A stretch of DNA of 21,469 bases, taken from a virus. Positions 14,299-19,522 of the stretch are shown here, piece after piece. Where the stretch lies: IMG/VR virus record IMGVR_UViG_3300044846_003145, positions 1 through 21,469 of that record; one strand, 5' to 3'. Each line of letters begins with the position of its first letter. The first letter of the stretch is position 1. The position numbers were made by a program, and so were the translations under genes. The notes under the pieces were generated by a model that saw only the letters and a list, made by a program, of their open reading frames with translations, made no database searches and was not told the DNA's origin.

Positions 14299-14636
14299 AA
14301 AAATCACTGCTGAAACTACTGCTTGACAGGGACAAACACTGCTGGCACTGTGGAGATACAGAAACCCTAGTCCCCCATCACCGCAAGAATCGTGGAATGG
14401 GGGGCAGGGGCAACTCTTTGGACACACCAGCAAATCTAATTTTGGTTTGTGCCAAATACAACCTAGAGATGGAAGCCAATAGCAAGGTTATGGTCAGCGC
14501 TTTAGTGCGTGGTCATAAACTGCGACAAACAGATTCATTTTTTGAACCTGTTTTTGATAATGTAACAAACCAATGGTTCATTTTGGACAATGAAGGAAGA
14601 AAAAATGCCACTAATTCGAGGTCACCACAGTTTTGA
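14295..14636 (+). CDS. HNH-type endonuclease, degenerate
   Basis: A 113-residue protein starting at GTG 14295, overlapping the previous stop (GTGA). It shows C-W-H-C near residues 16-19, a V-P-H-H pair at about 26-29, RGMGGRG, and a PANLILVC segment typical of phage HNH enzymes. The second metal pair is incomplete: the usual CxxC is replaced by C-A-K-Y-N. The NLEMEANSKV segment supplies the final acidic helix. It could be an active variant or a structural zinc protein. Its last 32 nt overlap the replication gene. Confidence 0.65.
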   Translation: MKKSLLKLLLDRDKHCWHCGDTETLVPHHRKNRGMGGRGNSLDTPANLILVCAKYNLEMEANSKVMVSALVRGHKLRQTDSFFEPVFDNVTNQWFILDNEGRKNATNSRSPQF

Positions 14637-15333
14637 CCACAGTTTCACCCAAATACCAAATGCATGGGTAAGAGATTCACGACTGACTTTTCGTGCACGT
14701 GGCTTACTGTCAATGCTTTTGTCACATGCACAGGGTTGGTCATTGTCAATCAGTTCCCTGGCTAAAGACAATTTAGAGGGCAGTCATGCCATTCGTGAAG
14801 CAATCCACGAACTAGAAAAACTAGGTTATTTAGAACGCAAACAGCTCAACGAAAATGGAAGGTTTGGCGAGGCAATTTGGGAAACAAAAGACCCTGAGCC
14901 GTTGTCTGATTTTCCGTCGTCGGATTTTCCGAAGCATAAGAATACTATTAGTAAGAATACCAATAAGAATATTAAGAACACCAATCAGGATTTATTTGAT
15001 GAGTTCTGGAAGGAATACCCACAAAAGAAGGACAAAGGCGCTGCATTTAGAGCATTCAAATCAGCACTGAACAGAGCCAAATTTGAAGACATCATTGCTG
15101 GCGTAATCCGCTACAAAAATGACCCAACCAGAGATTCCAAATTCACCAAATACCCTGCCACTTGGCTAAATGCTGACAGTTGGGAAAATGATTACCAGAC
15201 CCCAGACGATTCTGCCCAGCGCAGGCGTGAGCTGGAAAAACAAAGGTCAAGAGAATTCTTAGATGAAATGGCACAAATTGCTGAACAGTCAGTGCCACTA
15301 ACACCAGAGCTGAAAAGGAAACTAGGATTGTGA
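14605..15333 (+). CDS. Replication initiator / helicase loader-like protein
   Basis: A 242-residue protein. ATG 14605 is chosen over ATG 14590 because AAGGAAG lies 4-5 nt before it. Residues about 10-85 form a winged-helix domain (FTQIPNAWVRDSRLTFRARGLLSMLLS, then REAIHELEKLGYLERKQL). An asparagine/lysine-rich linker (about 98-128) follows, then a C-terminal region DEFWKEYPQKKDKGAAFRAFKSAL with a KYPATWLNADSWEND block, as seen in phage replication proteins of the DnaT/O-like type. It would bind the origin or recruit the host helicase. The linker DNA contains four TAAGAATA-like repeats. Confidence 0.75.
   Translation: MPLIRGHHSFDHSFTQIPNAWVRDSRLTFRARGLLSMLLSHAQGWSLSISSLAKDNLEGSHAIREAIHELEKLGYLERKQLNENGRFGEAIWETKDPEPLSDFPSSDFPKHKNTISKNTNKNIKNTNQDLFDEFWKEYPQKKDKGAAFRAFKSALNRAKFEDIIAGVIRYKNDPTRDSKFTKYPATWLNADSWENDYQTPDDSAQRRRELEKQRSREFLDEMAQIAEQSVPLTPELKRKLGL
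14908..14980 (+). repeat. Iteron-like repeats inside the replication gene
   Basis: GATTTTCCG occurs at 14908-14916 and 14923-14931. TAAGAATA follows at 14937-14944, 14952-14959 and 14964-14971, with TAAGAACA at 14973-14980. The area is AT-rich and encodes the linker between the two domains of the replication protein. In lambda the origin iterons lie in the same place within gene O. All spacings are multiples of three, so protein low complexity is an alternative cause. Confidence 0.45.
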
Positions 15334-15623
15334 ACATGCCTGGTGTGATTGTTGAAGTCATTTGTGAACGTTGTGGGTTCAAATGGCTTGTGAACAGCAC
15401 CAGAAAACCGAATTCGTTGTGTTCTAGCTGTAGAGCAAAACGAGTGCAAACTGTCCAGAACAAAGAAGGCAAGTGCTACCCCTGGCATGGACATTTTGCA
15501 GCTGACATGGTGACACCCATTGCAGAAGATGGTGAGCCTGTCTTGCCAGGGGTCAGATTATGCGGTAACTTAGATTGTGTGAACCCATCACACGTGAAAG
15601 AAGGAAAAAATGGCATTCATTGA
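15330..15623 (+). CDS. Zinc-finger / HNH-like protein
   Basis: A 97-residue protein starting at GTG 15330 over the previous stop (GTGA), with AGGAAACTAGG just upstream. It has two CxxC pairs (CERC about residues 11-14, CSSC about 32-35), then GKCYPWHG and VRLCGNLDCVNPSHV. The last block resembles the C-x3-C-x2-P-x-H ending of phage HNH-like domains common in actinophages. Nuclease activity is uncertain, as the central histidine pair is not obvious. It lies among replication genes and its end overlaps the SSB-like gene by 14 nt. Confidence 0.65.
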   Translation: MNMPGVIVEVICERCGFKWLVNSTRKPNSLCSSCRAKRVQTVQNKEGKCYPWHGHFAADMVTPIAEDGEPVLPGVRLCGNLDCVNPSHVKEGKNGIH

Positions 15624-15885
15624 AGTACGTGATGCAGAAGTAACTCGCTTGATTCCAGGCTACGGCGCTGTTGTTGCTGAAGCTTACAAGGACAGAGATG
15701 GTGAAACTCGCAAAAATTACTACACAGTATGGACAAAAGAAAATCTAGCTGTTGGTGATTTGCTAAACATCAAGGGTGTTTTGTCAGTCAAACTAGACAG
15801 CTACGAAAAGAATGGGCAACAGCAATACAAGGCAGTTGCAAACATAAACAGCCCAGCCATTCAGAAAGTAGATGTGGAATTTTGA
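15610..15885 (+). CDS. Short SSB-like OB-fold protein
   Basis: A 91-residue protein with an OB-fold-like strand pattern: EVTRLIPGYGAVVAEAYKDRDGE, YYTVWTKE, VGDLLNIKGVLSVKLDSYE and QQYKAVANINSPAI. The VGDLLNIKG strand matches the step in single-strand DNA-binding proteins where strand 3 leads to a conserved glycine. It lacks the acidic C-terminal tail of host SSB. AGAAGGAAAAA precedes ATG 15610. The recombination neighbours support ssDNA binding; specificity is inferred. Confidence 0.65.
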   Translation: MAFIEVRDAEVTRLIPGYGAVVAEAYKDRDGETRKNYYTVWTKENLAVGDLLNIKGVLSVKLDSYEKNGQQQYKAVANINSPAIQKVDVEF

Positions 15886-16034
15886 TTGCAAATTTACTAG
15901 CACTTAGTTTTTCAGTGCTGTTCATCATTCTGGCAATGCAGGCAGAGCCAATCACTCAGGTGCTTGGCTTTACTGCAGGGGCAATGCTTGGGCTTGCTAC
16001 ACTTGCCAGATGGAACAAATCAGACTCAAAATAA
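15882..16034 (+). CDS. Micro-membrane protein (50 residues)
   Basis: A small gene starting at TTG 15882, whose last bases form the previous stop (TTGA), and ending at TAA 16032-16034. It encodes two hydrophobic segments (MIANLLALSFSVLFIILAM and VLGFTAGAMLGLATLA) with a short polar loop QAEPITQ and a basic tail RWNKSDSK. This is a hairpin membrane protein. It fills the otherwise empty gap before the resolvase gene and overlaps it by 25 nt. Function unknown. Confidence 0.6.
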   Translation: MIANLLALSFSVLFIILAMQAEPITQVLGFTAGAMLGLATLARWNKSDSK

Positions 16035-16411
16035 TTGGCGAACCTGCTCCACAGGGCAGCAAGAAAATTATTCATGGCAGACTGATTGAAGCCAGTGGTG
16101 CAAAACTAAAAAACTGGCGAAAAGCAATTGAAATTGCTTGCAGAAACTATCAAAACCAAAACATCATTTTGGGGCCTGTAGCGGTTGAGGTTCATTTTTA
16201 TCTAACCAGACCAGCCTCAGTCAAATTTAGTAAACGCCCACTGCCAATTGTTCCCCCAGACTTGGATAAACTAGCCAGGGGTTTATTGGATGGCATTGGT
16301 CAATCTGGCGTTATTTGGGGTGATGATTCCCAGGTAGTCCAACTAATCGCCTACAAATCGTATGCTGACCAGAACCCCCCAGGTGCATTGGTCACAATCA
16401 CCCAACTTTGA
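16010..16411 (+). CDS. rusA: RusA-family Holliday junction resolvase
   Basis: A 133-residue resolvase that cuts four-way DNA junctions as a dimer. It opens IRLKIIGEPAPQGSKKI, which matches the RusA start (GxPxPKxR/S type). VEVHFYLTRP is the central strand. The metal-binding and DNA-contact signature PDLDKLARGLLDGIGQSGVIWGDDSQV holds D-x-D-K, R, the second aspartate and the final DD pair. Length fits the family. It would clear recombination intermediates before packaging. ATG 16010 lies inside the end of the small membrane gene. Confidence 0.9.
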   Translation: MEQIRLKIIGEPAPQGSKKIIHGRLIEASGAKLKNWRKAIEIACRNYQNQNIILGPVAVEVHFYLTRPASVKFSKRPLPIVPPDLDKLARGLLDGIGQSGVIWGDDSQVVQLIAYKSYADQNPPGALVTITQL

Positions 16412-16532
16412 AAACCTGTTAGAACGCCAGCTAGCTGTTTATAACACTTTTATAACAACTGGCAGTACTTCCACATAGCACTGTGTCCTGTTTGTATGTT
16501 TGTACTAACCCAAAAGGGAAAGGACAAGGAAA
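16412..16532. promoter_or_regulatory. Repeat-dense intergenic region, candidate operator/promoter or origin
   Basis: This is the longest gap on the right side. It holds a perfect 10-bp palindrome CAGCTAGCTG (16428-16437), two TTTATAAC copies 11 bp apart (16438-16445 and 16449-16456), and GCCAG/CTGGC arms (16426-16430 and 16459-16463) around them. It also has CACA/TGTG (16472-16485) and two adjacent TGTTTGTA copies (16489-16504). A purine-rich ribosome site (AAAGGACAAGGAAA) precedes ATG 16533. TATAAC resembles a -10 box, but no fitting -35 is clear. No small gene is seen. Confidence 0.5.
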
Positions 16533-16958
16533 ATGACAAACAAAATCAAATACGAAATTGAAATCGAAGGCACATTCATTCAGTTCGAATCCACAAAAAA
16601 CAACTTGACAGAGGTTGCAGTTGTTAGATGGGAACACGATGACACGTTGGAAATTGTTTCCAAGACCACAGTTCCAATCTGGAAAGAGGGGAATGATTCT
16701 TGGACAGACCGCATAAATCGGGATTACAGACATTCAAACAACAAAGTATATTTCAGGGTTCCACGAAAGGTTCTAGATGTTGAATCAAAAATTGACCAAA
16801 TGTCGAGAAAATTTGTAGATGTTCGAATGGAACTAAACGCAGGTGATTTGGCACAGGCACAAAAAGAACTGCACGCACTTGAAATTATGTCAGTTGAAAT
16901 TCGCAAAGAACTTGACTTGCGAATCAAGCAACTTAGAACCTTAGAGCAGGTTGCATAA
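16533..16958 (+). CDS. Unknown protein with coiled-coil C-terminus
   Basis: A 141-residue protein with a strong purine-rich ribosome site. The first half is beta-rich (KIKYEIEIEGTFIQFES, VAVVRWEHDDTLEIVSK) and has a WTDRINRDYRHSNNKVYFRVP stretch. The second half is a long helix pair (VESKIDQMSRKFVDVRMELN, then AQAQKELHALEIMSVEIRKELDLRIKQLRTLE) with coiled-coil periodicity. It is the first gene after the repeat-dense gap and so heads a probable operon of small genes. I do not recognise the family. Confidence 0.7.
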   Translation: MTNKIKYEIEIEGTFIQFESTKNNLTEVAVVRWEHDDTLEIVSKTTVPIWKEGNDSWTDRINRDYRHSNNKVYFRVPRKVLDVESKIDQMSRKFVDVRMELNAGDLAQAQKELHALEIMSVEIRKELDLRIKQLRTLEQVA

Positions 16959-17074
16959 TGGATTTGCTTGGATTGGCTTTTGTTTTGCCATTTGTAATAG
17001 GTGCAGTAATGGCTCACTGTGGATTCAATTTCACAGACCCAAACATAAATTTAGAAAATGATTGGAAGGAATAA
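16958..17074 (+). CDS. Micro-membrane protein (38 residues)
   Basis: ATG 16958 overlaps the previous stop (TAATG), and the frame ends at TAA 17072-17074, just 3 nt before the next gene. The product has one hydrophobic helix (MDLLGLAFVLPFVIGAVMAH) and a polar tail CGFNFTDPNINLENDWKE. The tight coupling at both ends and the membrane helix support a real gene. The next gene's ribosome site (GGAAGGAA) lies in its last codons. Function unknown. Confidence 0.6.
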   Translation: MDLLGLAFVLPFVIGAVMAHCGFNFTDPNINLENDWKE

Positions 17075-17077
17075 AAA

Positions 17078-17464
17078 ATGATATCCCTGGCAGATGAAAA
17101 ACTATTAGCAAAATGGCTTATTGACATCTACAATCTTGGTGATGCTGATGAATGTAGTTGGAAACACATAGGGCACGGCATGGCAGCACTTTTGGCTTTT
17201 GACAATTGGAAACAAACAGATGATTACTCAAAGCCAACAGACCGCCAAATGACCAGACCAGAGCTAGTCAAACTAGGTGCATTGTGGGATTGTGTCAAGA
17301 AAATTGTTGTCAGGAATGGCAAGCAAAACATGCTTGATTCACTGCATGAAATTGCTCAAAAATACCCACAGCTTATGTATTTGGACACCTTCTTAGATTA
17401 TGACTGGCTGACTTACAAACATGGTTTGTTGGCTCAAAACTTAGTTGTCCGAGGTGACCAATAA
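17078..17464 (+). CDS. Unknown acidic helical protein
   Basis: A 128-residue protein with AAGGAA before ATG 17078. It is helical throughout: LADEKLLAKWLIDIYNLG, SWKHIGHGMAALLAFDNWK, RPELVKLGALWDCVKKIV, MLDSLHEIAQKYPQLMYLD. It has many tryptophans and aromatic pairs but no metal or catalytic motif that I recognise. It lies in the block of small early genes. An internal regulatory or host-interaction role is possible but unsupported. Confidence 0.65.
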   Translation: MISLADEKLLAKWLIDIYNLGDADECSWKHIGHGMAALLAFDNWKQTDDYSKPTDRQMTRPELVKLGALWDCVKKIVVRNGKQNMLDSLHEIAQKYPQLMYLDTFLDYDWLTYKHGLLAQNLVVRGDQ

Positions 17465-17465
17465 C

Positions 17466-17705
17466 ATGGCAAAAAACAATCTAAAACCTCAGCTTGTCAA
17501 ATACACATATGACGAACTGATGACAGATGCATTGAGAGAAAAACAGGATGGACTTATCAAACGGGGCAGAACTGATGTTTGGAATGATGTTTTGAATTAT
17601 TTGGAAACAAGTGTTTTACCAATGTTTGATTCTGAATCAGACAAAAAGAATGTTGAAATTGTAATTTTTGAACTAAAAGAAAGAAGGAAAGCAATTGGAG
17701 ATTAG
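17466..17705 (+). CDS. Unknown small protein
   Basis: A 79-residue protein. An in-frame TTG at 17445 would overlap the previous gene, but ATG 17466 is preferred because GAGGTGA (17451-17457) lies 8 nt upstream. It has a basic start (MAKNNLKPQLVKYTYDEL), a helix with RGRTDVWNDVLNYLETSVLPMF and a charged C-terminal helix (KNVEIVIFELKERRKAIG). I see no known motif. Its end carries the ribosome site of the next gene. Confidence 0.6.
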   Translation: MAKNNLKPQLVKYTYDELMTDALREKQDGLIKRGRTDVWNDVLNYLETSVLPMFDSESDKKNVEIVIFELKERRKAIGD

Positions 17706-17964
17706 ACCAACTGTCCACAAAATTGGACAAACAATTCTGAAATGGTTGGACAAAGTTTATTTCAGGCTAAAAAGGCACATGTTTCCACCAGATGATGTGG
17801 CTGCATTTGCAGATGGCTACATTGCAGGATTCAATGCTGGTCGCGGACGAATTCTGCGTGAATTGCAAGACAAATCACTACACAATTTCAGCAGTCCAGA
17901 ACTGCGAATTGGTTATGACTACGCCAGACATGTTGCAGAGAAAGTAGAACCAGCATGCCACTAA
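17695..17964 (+). CDS. Unknown protein, distant member of a local paralogue family
   Basis: An 89-residue protein starting at TTG 17695, with GAAGGAAA 5-6 nt upstream. After a basic N-terminus, the segment AAFADGYIAGFNAGRGRILRELQDK resembles SIGFTAGLKAGLRIGKQRVFEAI in the gene at 18541 and, more weakly, the gene at 18345. The shared pattern is aGf-aG...R-i-e-i. The rest (ELRIGYDYARHVAEKV) is helical. Function unknown. Stop and next start overlap (TAATG). Confidence 0.6.
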   Translation: MEIRPTVHKIGQTILKWLDKVYFRLKRHMFPPDDVAAFADGYIAGFNAGRGRILRELQDKSLHNFSSPELRIGYDYARHVAEKVEPACH

Positions 17965-18272
17965 TGAAAATAACAGTCTGGGAATTGCCTAACTGTGTGC
18001 AGTGTGACCAAACAAAAAAGCAACTTCAAAAACGTGGAATTGTTTTCACAACAAAACGCCTAGACAAGTCCAATAAAGCAATTGAAAAGTTTAGAGAACT
18101 AGGTTTGTTGCAAGCACCAATTGTGGAAACAGACACCAAACGCTGGTCAGGTTTCAGGTTGGAAAAAATCAAAAGCCTAGAACAGCACCTAAAAACTGAA
18201 CGCATGCATGGGATAAATGTGCCACTTGAACCAATCAAACAAGTTGCAGATGAAATTGGTGAAGATGATTGA
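17964..18272 (+). CDS. nrdH: NrdH-like glutaredoxin
   Basis: A 102-residue thiol-disulfide protein. ATG 17964 is chosen because it overlaps the previous stop (TAATG) as other genes here do; ATG 17955 is in frame and possible. It shows the redox motif C11-V-Q-C14 after a beta strand (ITVWELPNC), AIEKFRELGLLQAPIVE with the cis-proline region, and the NrdH mark W-S-G-F-R. Such proteins give electrons to class Ib ribonucleotide reductase. No reductase gene lies in this window, so it may serve the host enzyme. A 25-30 residue tail extends beyond the usual length. Confidence 0.75.
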   Translation: MKITVWELPNCVQCDQTKKQLQKRGIVFTTKRLDKSNKAIEKFRELGLLQAPIVETDTKRWSGFRLEKIKSLEQHLKTERMHGINVPLEPIKQVADEIGEDD

Positions 18273-18348
18273 ATACCTAATCATGTTTCAAGTAATAAAC
18301 ATTCTGATGACAGCAATAGCGATAACGATAATAAGGAAAAAAGGATGA
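18265..18348 (+). CDS. Micro-membrane peptide (27 residues)
   Basis: ATG 18265 lies 8 nt inside the previous gene and TGA 18346-18348 overlaps the next ATG (ATGA). The product is one hydrophobic helix (IEYLIMFQVINILMTAIAI) ending in the basic IIRKKG. This fits the inside-positive rule for a single-span peptide with a cytoplasmic C-terminus. The exact fit between two genes supports it; small size keeps confidence modest. Confidence 0.5.
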   Translation: MIEYLIMFQVINILMTAIAITIIRKKG

Positions 18349-18551
18349 ATGAACAACTGATGGAAAGCATTTCACTGGCAATCAAACGAGCATTTGATTC
18401 TGGTAGAAAATTTGAACACCAACTGATTTACGAAGCTATAAACATGTGCAGTACAGGAAATGAACATGGCGATTATGTGTATTTGGATGACTTGAAAGAG
18501 CACATTGACGAACTCAATGAAAAAAGAAAGGCTGAAAAAGTTGAACAGTAA
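18345..18551 (+). CDS. Small acidic protein, paralogue A
   Basis: A 68-residue helical protein with AAGGAAAAAAGG before ATG 18345. It resembles the next gene along its whole length: LAIKRAFDSGRKFEHQLIYEAI against FTAGLKAGLRIGKQRVFEAI, and HGDYVYLDDLKEHIDELNEK against NGAIVYVAELEELLEERDAQ. Both are 68 residues when the next gene starts at TTG 18541. This indicates a tandem duplication that has diverged. Role unknown. Confidence 0.65.
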   Translation: MNEQLMESISLAIKRAFDSGRKFEHQLIYEAINMCSTGNEHGDYVYLDDLKEHIDELNEKRKAEKVEQ

Positions 18552-18747
18552 TGAAATTGAGCAGGTAATGTCAATTGGATTCACAGCTGGTTTGAAGGCA
18601 GGTTTGAGAATAGGCAAACAGCGAGTTTTCGAAGCAATTGAAGACTTACATCTGCACACTGAAAATGGTGCTATCGTCTACGTGGCTGAACTTGAAGAAT
18701 TGCTAGAGGAACGAGATGCCCAACGAACTGAAGCCCAGTTGCCCTAA
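18541..18747 (+). CDS. Small acidic protein, paralogue B
   Basis: A 68-residue protein. TTG 18541 is chosen over further upstream starts because the product then aligns end to end with paralogue A (NSNEIEQVMSIGF with NEQLMESISLAIK) and has the same length; AAAGG lies about 10 nt upstream. The helix GLKAGLRIGKQRVFEAIEDL is followed by IVYVAELEELLEERDAQR. It overlaps the preceding gene by 11 nt and the peptidase gene by 32 nt. Function unknown. Confidence 0.6.
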   Translation: MNSNEIEQVMSIGFTAGLKAGLRIGKQRVFEAIEDLHLHTENGAIVYVAELEELLEERDAQRTEAQLP

Positions 18748-19078
18748 ATCGGTGCGTGTTGGTGTGCAAACATTTCAAATTGTTGAAACAGACCCTAAGG
18801 ATGACACCTTGCTAACTGAAGGCAATTCTGGTTACTGCCAAGATGCTAGAAACATCATTGTCATAGATAAAACACTGCATGACAGTAAGAAAAAAGTCAC
18901 TGTGTTTCACGAAATTATGCATGCAACCAGATTTACCTTTGAAAACACTAGACCAAATCACAAGACAGAATATGAGGACTGGGAACATCACTTCATTTCA
19001 GTATGGGAAAACTCAATGCTGATGGTGCTGAAGGACAATCCCAAACTAACCAAATGGCTATTAGACAATTCAGACTAA
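18716..19078 (+). CDS. HExxH metallopeptidase-like protein (ImmA/IrrE or SprT type)
   Basis: A 120-residue protein with the zinc-binding motif H65-E66-I-M-H69 in TVFHEIMHATRF. A strand-loop unit (VGVQTFQIVETD, then GYCQDARNIIVIDKTL) precedes it and gives the layout of ImmA/IrrE and related small peptidases. A downstream glutamate (NSMLMV helix preceded by WEHHFISVWEN) could be the third ligand. GAGGAACGAG precedes ATG 18716. ImmA-type enzymes cut repressors, but no partner repressor is seen here. Target unknown. Confidence 0.7.
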   Translation: MPNELKPSCPKSVRVGVQTFQIVETDPKDDTLLTEGNSGYCQDARNIIVIDKTLHDSKKKVTVFHEIMHATRFTFENTRPNHKTEYEDWEHHFISVWENSMLMVLKDNPKLTKWLLDNSD

Positions 19079-19263
19079 GCAAAAACGTAAAAGCAGACTT
19101 CATCACAGCTGCCAAATTATTGGAAGATGACAATCTAATCTGGTCAGCAGACTTGGATTCAATCAGACACTCACTAGCAAAATACCTGCGTGAAAAAGCT
19201 GAAAATGGCAATGAAAATAGCTGGCATTTGATAGATGTTGTGGATAGATTTATATCAGACTAA
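19054..19263 (+). CDS. Unknown small protein
   Basis: A 69-residue protein. ATG 19054 keeps the overlap with the peptidase gene to 25 nt; ATG 19003 is in frame but would overlap by 76 nt. Neither has a good ribosome site at the usual distance. The sequence (MAIRQFRLSKNVKADFITAA, LLEDDNLIWSADLDSIRHSLAKYLREKAENG, WHLIDVVDRFISD) is helical and acidic at the end. No known motif. Confidence 0.5.
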   Translation: MAIRQFRLSKNVKADFITAAKLLEDDNLIWSADLDSIRHSLAKYLREKAENGNENSWHLIDVVDRFISD

Positions 19264-19276
19264 AAAGGAAGGTCAA

Positions 19277-19522
19277 ATGCTAGAAGGATTGAAGCCACCA
19301 GTCAGGCAAAATTACATCTGCAAAGTGGCATTTTATTTGGGAACACTAAAACCAAGCGATAGTGAAATTTTGCAACAAGCAATTGACAACAAGGAATTGT
19401 GGCCTGCCAAAACACTAAGCAATGGATTGGCACAGCGAACAATCAAAATTGCAGACACGACAATAACAAAACACCGCAACCAATTGTGTGCATGTTTCCG
19501 AGATGACCCAACACTAGACTAA
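19277..19522 (+). CDS. Helix-turn-helix-like small DNA-binding protein
   Basis: An 81-residue protein with AAGGAAGG just before ATG 19277. The core (LKPSDSEILQQAIDNKELWPAKTLSNGLAQRTIKIADTTITKHRNQLCAC) has the build of a helix-turn-helix: short helix, turn, and a recognition-like helix TTITKHRNQ. Three cysteines (C14 in NYICKVAF and the C-A-C pair in the tail) could bind metal. Similar proteins occur beside nuclease genes in actinophages. It precedes the metallophosphoesterase with a TAATG overlap. Role likely regulatory, inferred. Confidence 0.6.
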   Translation: MLEGLKPPVRQNYICKVAFYLGTLKPSDSEILQQAIDNKELWPAKTLSNGLAQRTIKIADTTITKHRNQLCACFRDDPTLD

